From Bos javanicus (Eukaryota; Chordata; Mammalia; Artiodactyla; Bovidae): DNA of 64,000 nt. Position 1 is the stretch's first letter; every line of letters begins with the position of its first letter. The notes under the pieces were generated by a model. The model was not told the origin of the DNA and did not search any database. It worked only from the letters and a program-made list of their open reading frames with translations. Of the stretch, positions 11,300 to 21,715 are shown piece by piece. The stretch lies in NCBI RefSeq assembly GCF_032452875.1, contig NC_083876.1, forward strand, positions 7,502,001 to 7,566,000, in the 5' to 3' direction. The position numbers and the translations under genes are program-made.

Positions 11300-11524
11300 T
11301 GGATGCATGATGCTGGATGCTTGGGGCTGGTGCACTGGGACGGCCCAGAGGGATGGTATGGGGAGGGAGGAGGGAGGAGGGTTCGGGATGGGGAACACAT
11401 GTATACCTGTGGCGGATTCATTTTGATATTTGGCAAAACTAATACAATTATGTAAAGTTTAAAAATAAAATAAAATTGGAAGAATAAAAAAAAAAAAAAA
11501 AGGAAAAAAAAAAAATATATAGTC
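11300..11524 (+). mobile_element. Young bovine-type L1 (L1_BT-like) 3' end with poly(A)
   Basis: GATGCTTGGGGCTGGTGCAC, GGGAGGGAGGAGGGAGGAGG (G-rich tract typical of mammalian L1 3' UTRs), CGGATTCATTTTGATATTTG and TACAATTATGTAAAGTTTAA, then AAATAAAATAAAATT and long A-runs. TAGAGAAT occurs at both ends (11292-11299 and 11525-11532). Same subfamily as 19159-19435 and 32640-32990. The 5' truncation leaves only the 3' UTR. Confidence 0.9.
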
Positions 11525-11698
11525 TAGAGAATGCATCAGTCTTGTTAAGCTCTCTTCTCCTCAATGTTGTGGATACATCTGGGACTTCTATGTGCCCATG
11601 TGTTTAAACTTTCAAAAATTAAAATCAGGAATACTTCTTTTCTATGTTGGGTTATTTTCCATCTCCTGTTATCAGGCAGCAGGCATAGTATAGTCTGT

Positions 11699-12241
11699 TG
11701 TTCAGTTCAGTTCAGTCGCTCAGTCATGTCTGACTCTGCAACCTCGTGGATTGCAGGACTCCAGACCTCCCTGTCCATCACCAACTCCCAGAGTTTACCC
11801 AAACTCATGTCCCTTGAGTCGGTGATGCCATCCGACTCAACCGTCTCATCCTCTGTCATCCCCTCCTCCTCCCACCCTCAATCTTTCCCAGCATCAGGGT
11901 CTTTTCAAATGAGTCAGCTCTTCACATCAGGTGGCCAAAGTACTAGAGTTTCAGCTTCAGCATCAGTCCTTCCAAAGAACACCCAGGACTGATCTCCTTT
12001 AGGATGGACTGGTTGGATCTCCCTGCAGTCCAAGGGACTCTCAAGAGTCTTCTCCAACACCGTAGTTCAAAAGCATCAATTCTTCTGCACTCAGGTTTCT
12101 TTATAGTTCATACATGACCACTGGGAAAACCATAGCCTTGACTAGACAGACCTTTGTTGGCAAAGTAATGTCTCTGCTTTTTAATATGCCATCAAGGTTG
12201 GTCATAACTTTCCTTCCAAGGAGTAAGCGTCTTTTAATTTC
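11699..12241 (-). mobile_element. BovB LINE 3' end, 5'-truncated, 9-bp target-site duplication
   Basis: Antisense BovB: TTCAGTTCAGTTCAGTCGCT (3' terminal repeat), CCATCACCAACTCCCAGAGT, TGGACTGGTTGGATCTCC, ending at AGTAAGCGTCTTTTAATTTC. ATAGTCTGT flanks it (11690-11698 and 12242-12250). It retains the C-terminal ~170 codons of the RT-protein region in degenerate form; the 142-codon frame on the + strand is its shadow. Confidence 0.93.
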
Positions 12242-12292
12242 ATAGTCTGTCATGGTGCTGTCCATTCGATGTGCTCTGATGATCCTCTATCT

Positions 12293-12440
12293 GAGCCGTC
12301 CAGTATGGCAGCCCCTGGCTACGTGTGCCTGTTGGTCGCTTGAAGTGTGCCCAGTGTGACTCAGAAACTGAAGTTTTAATTCTGCTTGGTTTTAATTTAC
12401 AGGTAAACTGCCACATGTGGCCAGTGTCTAGCACAGGTAA
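12293..12440 (+). mobile_element. Old DNA-transposon fossil (hAT/MER type)
   Basis: TCCAGTATGGCAGCCCCTGG, TTGGTCGCTTGAAGTGTG and CCACATGTGGCCAGTGTC resemble a common mammalian non-autonomous DNA transposon whose ends read 'TCCAATA.GGTAGCCACTAG' and 'CACATGTGGCTA'. A related fragment lies at 40455-40600. Family assignment is tentative. Confidence 0.5.
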
Positions 12441-14789
12441 CTGCTGGAATGTGGAGAAATGACAAAGCTTTTAAAGAAATGACTAGATTCCTAAATATCT
12501 TGCAGTCCTAAAATCATGTCTGGGACGTGCTATATGGTGTGTCAGATATGAATTTGACTCATTGCGGCTGAGACTGCTTTTGCAAGAAAACCTTGTCTCT
12601 GTTTCTCAGTAGATAGTCACTCCTTGTGCTCCTCTGTCACTGATGGGTGCAGGTGGCTGGGAAGGGGAGCAGATGGGAACAAACCTAAACTTTCAGGGAA
12701 AGATCTCTTCTGACTGAATGCCCCATCTTTCATGAGACTCCTTTCCTTTATTTTCCAAGAAGGTTTCAGGATGTGAAAGAAAGCCTACAGATAGGTGTCC
12801 TCGGGTTGGGAACGGGTCCCCTGGATTGCATGCAATCTCTGTGTCTCTTGGTCTCCTAGACACTGGGACTGGAGAGGTCTGGTGTCTGGGCACGGCTTAC
12901 CCCCCACTGCCAAAGTCCACAGCAGCTGGGACTCCCAGTCTGTTCTTGGTGGCTCTCACTGTTGGTCACCTCTGCTAGTCTGAGGGGATCAGACTGCTGG
13001 TGTCTTGGTCGGCATCGGTGAAGATCTCTGAGAGTCCAAATAGTCTCTGCATCATTTCCCAGAGTTTTGGATCCTATAGAAGCAAAAAACAGCCTGTAGC
13101 ACATTAAATGCGGTGGGAGAAGGAGCCGCTGGCTCAGGTGTTCTTGGCAGCTACACCTCTGGAATTCCTGTTGTGGCTTCTCTCAGCCCCTACGATATCT
13201 GGCTGAGGTCAAAGTGGTGGTCAGTTGATGGGGTCTGTTTATCTAAATCTCCTCTTCTCCTCTGGTGGCTTTCTCTTCATCTTCCTACCTGGGTAGAACT
13301 CTGAAATTCTGTTGTCAGTGGTTGATAGTAACCTTTCATGATCTGAATTAGCCAAGCTTGAGTCTTAATGTTGGGTTCTGCAACAATGTATGGAAAAACC
13401 TGAATGAACTTTTTGAGCAACCAATACTCAAAGGGAACTGCTAAAATTTATCATTTTCTCTTTAGGGAAAGCATGTTTTTTTTTTTTTTCTTTTTTCCAC
13501 AAATTATTGTGTCACTGTGAAATAAGCTGTCTGTTTTTGAAATTAAAAGTAAATAGTTTTTCCTGCATTAGAAAAAGGACATATACAATGATATTAATAA
13601 TGCAATCTCTGAATTTGCGGTTTGAAATATTTTATACTTTGCTATATTTTGAAGATTGACTTTTGTCACTTTTATATCCTAAAAAAAGAGAAAATCTAAA
13701 AGTGAAAGTTATGAAATTTTTTGCCACCTCATTTAAAAGTAAAGCACAAACCACAACTGAATTAATGAAACAGGATAAAGAAGCTCCTGGAATTTGATAT
13801 CTTATTGTTGTGACAAAAAGCAGATCTGAGCTTCATTTTAAAATGTTTAAAATGTTGAGAGTCAAATGTTTCACATTACATGAAAAATTCTGAATCATAA
13901 ACATGTAATTTTAGTCCTAATGATTATAAGTAATTAAGGGATAATTTCCAATCTGGCTCCAAAGAGTTGAACATTAAACAGTTTTAGAGATCATAAAGTG
14001 TATAGTCCCTTTGTTGAGAAAATTAGCCATTTATTTGTACATTATAGAAGATTCATATAAAGCACATTTAGCCAAAATGTAGTTAACTGTACTTGAGCTT
14101 TAAAGTAAGTCTAGAAAACCCCAGATTGTTTTGACTAATTAAAGGACAGCTCATTCTCCTGTAAATCGGTGCCATCATAGTATGGTGCTTCTTATTTTGG
14201 AGAATTATCACCTGTCAGCTTAGTCAGTGGGAGAATAATAAAAAGGCTTCAGATGATGTAAAGAATCCTATGAAGATACACTCTGAGGGACTGAGCATGG
14301 AATGGATCAAGCCTGAGATCAAAATGTCCAACCATGATTTTATGTTAAGAAGAATACAGCTTTCAGTACTTAAACCTAAAAATTAATACTATTATTTTTG
14401 GTGGGACATCATTTTTACATTTATGTTGACACAGGTAAATTTCATAAAATTGCTGTTTCTTTTTAATTAACCAGTTGTTTCATGGTTTATTTCAGAATGG
14501 ACCTCTGAAAGTAAGGACTCTGTTATTTTTAAAGTTAAAAGATTTTACATAAAATCTGCTTTTTGTCATCTGCAATTGATATTCTTACTTATATTAATTC
14601 AGGTGTTAAATGACCAAGTTTTTCTCTTTAAGCATGCAAAATGGTGTTTAGTTACATTATTTGTGCTCTTAAAACACATGAAATGCCCTTCTATGCTGGT
14701 TTTCTTTTTTTTCTCTCATTTATCTTAATTTTAGGAGGCTCAGTCCCTCATAATAACATTCTTTGTTGTTGACCCATCTGTGGGTTTTT
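12441..14789. other. Unassigned stretch, partly mid-GC, then AT-rich
   Basis: 12441-13330 has higher GC and several short frames (up to 82 codons) without recognisable domains. 13440-14789 is AT-rich and repeat-poor, with a T-run at 13477-13490. Apart from a small mariner-like end at 13385-13435 nothing could be assigned. Confidence 0.45.
13385..13435 (-). mobile_element. Mariner-type terminal sequence
   Basis: TATGGAAAAACCTGAATGAA followed by CTTTTTGAGCAACC resembles the terminal inverted repeat of ruminant mariner elements ('GAACTTTTTGGCCAACCC'-type). Only one end was identified with confidence, and no transposase frame is present. Confidence 0.5.
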
Positions 14790-14801
14790 AAAATTATTAT
14801 T

Positions 14802-14955
14802 GGCGCGGGGACGCCTAGCTCGCTCACAGTTCGGCAGGCGGCCTCCGGGTCCCGACCACTGCGCCCGCGGCCCTGGGCGAGAATAGAGGCTGGACTCGAG
14901 GTTCGGCGGCCGGCGCCGAATAAAAAAAAAATAAAATAAAAAAAAATAAAAAAAT
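14802..14955 (+). mobile_element. GC-rich A-tailed insert with 12-bp target-site duplication, source unknown
   Basis: A ~118-bp, extremely GC-rich body with many CpG (GGCGCGGGGACGCCTAGCTC ... GTTCGGCGGCCGGCGCCG) ends in an A-rich tail. It sits inside AT-rich DNA, flanked by AAAATTATTATT (14790-14801 and 14956-14967). This is the hallmark of L1-machinery retrotransposition of an RNA. The source could be a GC-rich transcript end, a structural RNA or a satellite transcript; I do not recognise it. Confidence 0.8.
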
Positions 14956-15017
14956 AAAATTATTATTATTTCTTAAGACTTTTATTTTTAGAGCAGTTTT
15001 AGATTTACAACAATTTG

Positions 15018-15162
15018 TAACAAATGTGCCCCTCTGGTGTGGGATATTCATAAAGGGGGTTATGCCTCTGAGAGAGAAACATGGAAATTTCCTACATTTC
15101 TACTGCCCTCAGGGGCATAACCCCCTTTATGAGTATCCCACACCAGAGGGGCACATTTGTTA
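15018..15162. repeat. 55-bp inverted repeat, 35-nt loop, within the L1M
   Basis: Left arm 15018-15072 and right arm 15108-15162 are reverse complements at 53 of 55 positions by hand count. The right arm lies where the L1 family has that sequence; the left arm is an extra inverted copy inserted between two otherwise adjacent L1 segments. It could form a long hairpin in DNA or RNA. Confidence 0.95.
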
Positions 15163-15512
15163 AAACTGGTGAACCTACTTTGATGCATCATGTTCACCCA
15201 AAGTCCATAGTTTAGATTACAGTTCACTCATGGTGTCATACATTTTTTGCTTAGACAAATGTGTAATGACAATTATCCATTATTATTGTATCATGGCAAT
15301 TATTTTTACTGCCCTAATAATCCTCTGTACTTCGTCTGTTCAAGTCTTCCCTGACCAGCCCTGGACATTGTTTTTTTTTTTTTTGGTACTGTCTTCATAG
15401 TTTTTCCCTTTCTAGGTGTCATATAATTGGGATTATAGAGCATATAGCCTTTTCTGATTAGCTTCCTTCTCTTAGTATGCATTTAAGTTTGTTTTATGTC
15501 TCATTTCTTTTT

Positions 15513-15726
15513 GTCATTGTTATTGTTTAGTTGCTAAGTCATGTCCGACTCTTTTGTGATCCCACTGACTATAGCCCGCCAGGAGCCTCTGTCCATGGGA
15601 TTTCCCAGGCAGGAATACTGGAGTGGGTTGCCAGTTTCTTCTCAGGGGATCTTCCCGACTCAGGGATTGAATGCATGTCTCGTGCTCTGCAGGCGGATTC
15701 TTTACCGCTGAGCCACCAGTGCAACC
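15513..15726 (-). mobile_element. Bov-tA SINE inserted in L1M, 13-bp target-site duplication
   Basis: Antisense Bov-tA: TTGCTAAGTCATGTCCGACT, TCCCAGGCAGGAATACTGGA, GGATTCTTTACCGCTGAGCC. CTCATTTCTTTTT (15500-15512) and CTCATTGCTTTTT (15727-15739) flank it with one mismatch, and the L1 resumes in register after it. The 107-codon + frame is SINE plus L1. Confidence 0.92.
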
Positions 15727-16254
15727 CTCATTGCTTTTTAGCCCTGAATAATATCCCAGTGTCTGGATGGACCACACTTTGTTTATCTGTTTATCTACCG
15801 GAGGACATCTTGGGTGCTTCCAAGCTTTGGCAATTAAGAATGAATCTGCTATAAATATCTGTGTGCAGGTTTTTGGATTGGCTCAAAATTTCAGCTCCTT
15901 TGGGTAAACACCAAGGAGTAGGATTATTGGACAGTGTGGTGGGACTATATTTAGGTTTTTAAGGAGCTGCCAAAGTGCTCTTCACTGTGGCGATACCATT
16001 TGCAGTCCCACCAGTAATGAGTGAGAGTTCCTGTTGCTCCATTCCTCACTAGCATTTGGTGGCGTCACTGTTCTGCATTTTGGCCATTCTAATAAATGAT
16101 ACTGGTTATTTTATTAATAATTCCAATCATCCTAGTAGAATGACCTAGCTATTTGTTTAACAGACACTTTCATCATTTTCCATATTGCCCTGATTCCCAG
16201 ACATGTTACTCTTCTTTGCTGTTGAATGTTTTCAAGTTCATGTAATGTGTAATC

Positions 16255-16400
16255 AGAGGAACTTGAGGTTGAATTGTGGCTACACCAATTAATATTCAGA
16301 TAATATTGTGGATGTTGTTTGTAAAGTAAACTTGAGTCTCTTCATCTGTAAAATTGGAATAATACCTACTATTTAAGGTTATTGTAAAGGTCAAATGGGT
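16255..16400 (+). mobile_element. MIR SINE fossil
   Basis: TGAGTCTCTTCATCTGTAAA, ATTGGAATAATACCTACTA and GGTTATTGTAAAGGTCAAAT correspond to the MIR core and 3' half in sense orientation. The 5' tRNA part is poorly preserved. Confidence 0.65.
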
Positions 16401-17540
16401 ATATAGATTCACACACACATACATATATATAGATTACTAAGTGCAAGCTGTTATAGCTATTACACTTAAATTATAGTATAATATTATAATGATGACATAA
16501 TTATAATTGTGTTGTGTTTATAACTAACCAGTGGAAAACTAATTATATTTTAATTTTACTGAATTGCCTTCCAGTGTAGAACAGTTTTGAACTTAAAGCT
16601 TTTATGTGATTGGAGGTGAGAAATACTGGAGAGGTCAACAAAACAGAAAAACCTAGTCATATACAAAGTTGAAATGGGACATTAATCCTTTAAGAATGTG
16701 GTAGATTATAATACAAAGAATTGCTATTAATGAGAAAAGACCAATTATAAAAAAGTTCATTTATACCATGGTGACTTAAATTTTTCACAAGAAATAGAAA
16801 ACTCTGATTCATAGATAAGATTGTCTTATTAATCATTCTATTTTGTTTAATCATCTTAGATCATTTGTTATTTTATTTTTTCAATCTTCCTGTTTATTTC
16901 AATGATATTGAACATCATAGCATGAGATAGACATAGCTCAACATTTTACCTTTCTGAGGGTTAGCGATGGCCACAGGGGCATTAAACCGGTAATATAGAG
17001 AGAATGTGGTTATTAATAATGGCATAAAAGTGTGCTGGAGAGAGAGGCTGGTAGGAAAGCAAATAGCATTGGTATTTATTCCAGTCTGTGGATTAGGGAA
17101 AGGTCCATGGAGGATACGATGATGTGATCAGCCTTCGTGACTCTGGTAAAACAAAGCAGCAAGACGGACACAGGCATAGGAGTATATCTGGGCACATATA
17201 TAATTTGTGCTAAGCTTCCCAGGTGATTTTTATGCCTGTGTAGTGCAGTTCAACGTAGAAATCTCTAACTATTCTGTAGTTTTTTTCCCTCCAGAAGAAC
17301 AAATGAATATTAACAATATTGTTTTAAAAGAAAAGATTTACCTATAATGAAATAATTTCCTTACACACTGTATTTTGGACCACAAATACTGAAGAATCGA
17401 GTTCCATAATATGAATGGACACAAGCTCTTCCCTATTTAATACAGCTGGGGAAACTTATTCTTTGAATTAATGCTGTACGATTTGCAGACACTTCAGGCT
17501 AATTTTAGACTGATGTATCTATTTATGTAAATTATGGCTT
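16401..17540. other. Unassigned AT-rich sequence
   Basis: Contains a short CA/TA simple repeat at 16408-16432 and otherwise no recognised element or exon. Confidence 0.45.
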
Positions 17541-17541
17541 G

Positions 17542-17752
17542 GGAGGGGCTTCCCTTGTGGCTCCGCTAATCTGCCTGCAATGTGGCAGACCTGGGTTTGA
17601 TCCCTGGGTTGGGAAGGTACCTTGGTGAAGGGAAAAGGCTACCCACTCCAGTTTTCTGTCCTGGAGAATGCCATGGACTGGAATTCCAGTACGGTCCATG
17701 GTGTTGCAAAGTGTCCGACATGACTGAGCGACTTTCACTTTCACTTTTCTCT
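17542..17752 (+). mobile_element. Bov-tA SINE, TTTCACTTTCACTT-ending subtype
   Basis: GGGGCTTCCCTTGTGGCTCC head; GACCTGGGTTTGATCCCTGG B-box region; body of the AAAGGCTACCCACTCCAG subtype with GCCATGGACTGGAATTCC; ends GAGCGACTTTCACTTTCACT. The same body subtype is seen at 35728-35925. Confidence 0.9.
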
Positions 17753-18006
17753 CTCTTTTAACCACATCTTGGTTCTGAGTTCTTGATTGGCAACTCATTT
17801 TTTTCCTGTGCTGTAAAAGCCACTTAAATTGGCTGTTCATTATTGTTCTACCTCAAAAAAAAAAAAAAAAAAAGGGAAATCATAAGTTTCCCAGATCAAA
17901 TGCCACAGACACATGACACCAGGAAAATTCACCTGTTCCACTTTCATCCGTTGTCCTAGTCACTCTTTAAAGATAGAGATGGTGTTCCTACACACTTGAG
18001 GTTTTT

Positions 18007-18144
18007 CGGTTCAGTTCAGTTGCTCAGTCGTGTCCGACTCTTTGCGACCCCATGAATTGCAGCACGCCAGGCCTCCCTGTCCATCACCAACTCCCAGAGT
18101 TCACCCAAACTCTTGTCCATTGAATGGGTGATGCCATCCAGCCC
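18007..18144 (-). mobile_element. BovB LINE 3' end, very short, 8-bp target-site duplication
   Basis: Antisense BovB terminal 138 bp: GTTCAGTTCAGTTGCTCAGT, GCACGCCAGGCCTCCCTGTC, GGGTGATGCCATCCAGC. AGGTTTTT on both sides (17999-18006 and 18145-18152) defines a strongly 5'-truncated insertion. Confidence 0.9.
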
Positions 18145-18152
18145 AGGTTTTT

Positions 18153-18867
18153 AGTTTGTGTTAATTTTGTTCCAAACTGGAAGAAATCAAAGAGGCTGGG
18201 GAGGATTGATTCTGGTTTGTAAGCAGCTGTAAGTTGTCTTTCAATCTGCACAGTGTACTTTATATATAAGTATTTGAGTACATTTACTTGATTCATCCAA
18301 TTATTTTTAAACTCCTTAAAGAATTGCTTGTTGAGAGGCAGCCTGTTGTGGGGATACTCAGTCCTTCCACCACTGCCCCCCACAACCCAGCCTAGCACAG
18401 GAATGGGCTAGGGAGGGACCTGAGGGCCAAAAGGGAACACTGATGAGCTTCTTTAGAGTTCAGTGTTAAGAGTCCTTTAATATTTCCAACCCATTAATGT
18501 GTATGAAGCTGAGAGACTCTAGCTCATCAGCCAAGGTAAAAGTATTAATATCATAAATTTCTCATGTTAATATTTTCGTCTTTTGGAACCACTTAGAGTG
18601 GTTTCTGTTTTCCTAACAGTGTTTCTGTTTTGGAAATTGTCTGATGCACTTGGCTGAAATATAAAATATGTAAGAATTCTGGGTACATTTATGTGTAGTT
18701 AGAACTGGCATACCATTTGTGTCCTTTTGACCATTATTTCACAGAGTACTTAGAATAGATGATTTTTTAAAAATACGTAAAGTTGAACTTGTAGCAGTAT
18801 TATTGAAAGTGCCTTATAGTAACACCTGGATTTTAAAAATAATTCAAAGAATTGAATAAATGTAAAA
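18153..18867. other. Unassigned sequence
   Basis: No recognised repeat. The 104-codon minus-strand frame at 18084-18398 begins in the BovB tail region and shows no domain; I treat it as chance. Confidence 0.45.
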
Positions 18868-18877
18868 AAATCATTAT

Positions 18878-19092
18878 TGGGGATTCCTAGGTGTTTCAGT
18901 GGTAAAGAACCCACCTGCCAATGCAGGAGATGCAGTTATAATCCCTGGGTAGGGAAGATCCCCTGGAGAAGGAAATGGCAACCCATTCCAGTATTCTTGC
19001 CTAGAAAATCCCATGGACAGAGGAGTCTGATAGGCTAGTTCCCGGGATGGCAAAGAGTCAGACACAACTAAGCATACATATACACACACAAT
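18878..19092 (+). mobile_element. Bov-tA SINE with probable target-site duplication
   Basis: TGGGGATTCCTAGGTGTTTC head, CAGTTATAATCCCTGGGTAG, body TATTCTTGCCTAGAAAATCC, end GAGTCAGACACAACTAAGCA and a CA-rich tail. AAATCATTAT (18868-18877) and AAACCATTAT (19093-19102) flank it with one mismatch. Confidence 0.9.
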
Positions 19093-19158
19093 AAACCATT
19101 ATGTTTATAATTTGATATTTTCAGTTTATTTTAAAAGGCATAAAAATGATATGGTTTG

Positions 19159-19435
19159 GTGGGAAGATTTGGGAGAATGGCAGGTGGGAAGATTTGGGAG
19201 AATGGCATTGAAACATGTAAAATATCATGTATGAAACGAGATGCCAGTCCAGGTTCAATGCACAATACTGGATGCTTGGGGCTAGTGCACTGGGACGACC
19301 CAGAGGGATGGTATGGGGAGGGAGGAGGGAGGAGGGTTCAGGATGGGGAGCACATGTATACCTGTGATGGATTCATTTTGATATTTGGCAAAACTAATAC
19401 AATTATGTAAAGTTTAAAAATAAAATAAAATTTAA
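19159..19435 (+). mobile_element. Young L1 (L1_BT-like) 3' end with 17-bp target-site duplication
   Basis: GAAACATGTAAAATATCATG, GGATGCTTGGGGCTAGTGCA, the GGGAGGGAGGAGGGAGGAGG tract, TGGATTCATTTTGATATTTG and an AAATAAAATAAAATTTAAA end. AAAAATGATATGGTTTG flanks it exactly (19142-19158 and 19436-19452). A 25-bp exact tandem duplication sits at its 5' junction (19158-19182 / 19183-19207). Confidence 0.95.
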
Positions 19436-19695
19436 AAAAATGATATGGTTTGATAGTTGTTGGGAAAGATTGATAGGGCATGATATTAATAAAACAAGTA
19501 TAGTAATGGTAGAGTTAAGGTACAGCTGCAGCTGTTTACTGGAAAAATCTTTCAAATTTGCTGTATGTTTGAAAAGTTCATGATAAAATTCTAGAAAAAA
19601 GTCAAATTTTGTAGATTCCAAACAAGTTCAGTTTTGACACTCAGAATCAATGATTTATGGTTCATAATCAATATTTTGTTCTCCTGGAAGAAAAG

Positions 19696-19903
19696 CAAAA
19701 GTGTTAGTCACTTAGTCATGTCCAACTCTTTGCAACCCCATGGACTGTAGCCCACTAGGCTCCTCTGCTCATGGGACTCTCCAGGCAAGAATACTGGAGT
19801 GGGTCACCATTCCCTTCTCCAGGGAGTCTTCCCGACCCAGGGATTGAACCCAGGTGTCCTGCGTGGCAGGCGAATTCTGTACTAAGTCACCAGTAATGCC
19901 CCT
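19696..19903 (-). mobile_element. Bov-tA SINE, antisense
   Basis: GTTAGTCACTTAGTCATGTC, CTCTCCAGGCAAGAATACTG, GACCCAGGGATTGAACCCAG and AAGTCACCAGTAATGCCCC (head end, diverged). Full-length body. Confidence 0.9.
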
Positions 19904-20124
19904 AATTAGCTAAAAGTTAATAAGAAAAGCATGCTTAAATACAATTTAAACAGTCTTTTTTATACACTACCACTGTTTTGTAGGACTTCAAATAACTGTA
20001 ACTTTGAAATTTTGGGAGCATCATCATATATTCATCAAGGCTAGATTCATAATTGAAATGTAAGAAATTAACATTATTATTCATTTCACATAATTTCTCA
20101 GAGCAGTTATGGCTATAACTGAGG

Positions 20125-20560
20125 ACCTTTTTATCCATTCATCTACTGGTGGACACTTGGGTTGTTTCCATGTTTGACTGTTGTGAATGATGCTGCATGA
20201 ACATGGAAGTACAAATATCTTTTCAATAACCTGTTTTCATCCCATTTGGTTATATACCCAGAAGTGGTATTGCTGGATCGTAAGGTAGCTTTGTTTTTTT
20301 TTTTTAAGTTTTAAAATATCAGTCTTCACTTTTCTAAATGAAATGTTTTATACTTGCTTGAATTCTTGAAATATTTTATAATATGCATGTGGTACATTTT
20401 ACAATGTATTAGTTTTATAGTCAAAAAAATTAAGATATAAAAATGAAGGTGATGAGCACACACTACAGAGAGTTTAAAAATTAGAGGAAAATTGTAGTTC
20501 TGTTTAATTTTTTGAGGACTCGCCATACTGTTTTCTGTTTGTCTGCATTTAATTTACAGG
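20125..20560 (-). mobile_element. L1 3' region, antisense, interrupted at about 20290-20490
   Basis: TTATCCATTCATCTACTGGT, GGACACTTGGGTTGTTTCCA, TATATACCCAGAAGTGGTAT and TGCTGGATCGTAAGGTAG are antisense L1 3' landmarks. The sequence resumes at about 20500 with AATTTTTTGAGGACTCGCCA and TACTGTTTTCTG. The ~200-bp interruption starts with a T-run, consistent with a minus-strand A-tailed insertion. Confidence 0.75.
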
Positions 20561-21384
20561 TAGTCCCAATTTTTTTTTTAAATAAAATATAAGAAATATA
20601 CCCCTGGAATACTGAGGTAAGTATGGCATCAAGTATCAAGGCTTATTAACCTCATGTATCATATATCTTTGTTGTTGTAAAAATTTTGCTCTGTTTTTAA
20701 ATTTGGGGCATTTAGAGAATAATGTTAACCTGATTATCATTCTCAAGTGAGCTTTCAAGAGTTCATTAAAAGTTAAGATGAGAACAGCATGCTCTACGAA
20801 GCAGCTATTTTTAACAGAACCAAATTTGAATTCACCTACTTTAAAGCTTTTCACTCTTTTTAGAAAATATTTCCATCAATAATTTTTAGATTATATAAGT
20901 CTATTGAGGTCACAGTTTATAGACCCATCTCACAATGATCTGACATTTTTGCATCTTGGCTAAATTCATGAGAACCAAAATTCTTTCTCTTCAAGGGCAG
21001 TCCAAATAGAGAAGCAGAGTATATAGGTTTGCTTTAGATAACAAAGAAGCAAACAACCAAAGTCTCAGAATGTTCAGTTAATTGACAGTCCTCAACTGTA
21101 TATATTTATGCTTTGATTTGGTAAAAATATTGTGCCATGTAGAAGCCTCCCTTTGTGGCAAAGGGCTCCTTTTAAAAGTGAAAGTTTTAAATTCCATTAA
21201 AAAATAAAATCCTATACTCGTAACAAGAAGTATACTTTTGTCTTGAATTTAAATGAAAAAAATAAAAACCAGTCACTGAAAGTTGTAACATCTTCTTAGT
21301 AATTTAGTGATATCACAGAATATCTTTTACATGTATTTATCAGTACTGGAAATTATTTTTGAGATCACAAATACATTTAAAAAT
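20561..21384. other. Unassigned AT-rich sequence
   Basis: No family recognised; short frames only (72 codons or fewer). Confidence 0.45.
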
Positions 21385-21715
21385 AGTTACTGGGCTATAT
21401 TTTTGAAATGTTATGGCTGGACCAGATCATGGGTCTCTGGCTCCCTTTATCTGGAATGTGCTTGCTTTGTTCTGTGGTACCAGCTTAGAGTCACTTTTTC
21501 TTGGTCTGTCTCCTTGTCCTTGAAGGAAACCGTGGCTCATTTATGTTTTTTTTTTTTTTTTCTCCCAAGTAAGCACCCTGTAGTGCTTACTACCATGTTG
21601 ACTCCTGTATTTTCTGCACTAGAACCTAAGCCCGATTTGGGCAGGTATTGTTTTATGCATGGCTCATTGGTCACTGTTTCCAGCCCTCTGAACACAGTAA
21701 GTGCTCAGTGACTTG
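21385..21715 (+). mobile_element. L2 LINE 3' fossil
   Basis: CTCCCTTTATCTGGAATGTG and the end CACTAGAACCTAAGCCCGAT...CTGAACACAGTAAGTGCTCA agree with the sense L2 3' end, where the family reads 'gcacatagtaggtgctcaataaa'. Interrupted by a T-run near 21546. Diverged. Confidence 0.55.

Larger units (their letters stand above)
14968..16112 (-). mobile_element. L1M-type LINE 3' region, antisense, split by a Bov-tA
   Basis: Antisense L1 3' UTR landmarks in order: TTAGAGCAGTTTTAGATTTA, CAAAGTCCATAGTTTAGATT, ACTGCCCTAATAATCCTCTG, GTGTCATATAATTGGGATTA, TTTAGCCCTGAATAATATCC, GGACATCTTGGGTGCTTCCA, AATATCTGTGTGCAGGTTTT, CTCCTTTGGGTAAACACCAA, TGAGAGTTCCTGTTGCTCCA and TTTTGGCCATTCTAATA. It is an old mammalian copy. 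A younger SINE (15513-15726) interrupts it, and it also contains an inverted duplication at 15018-15162. Confidence 0.87.
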
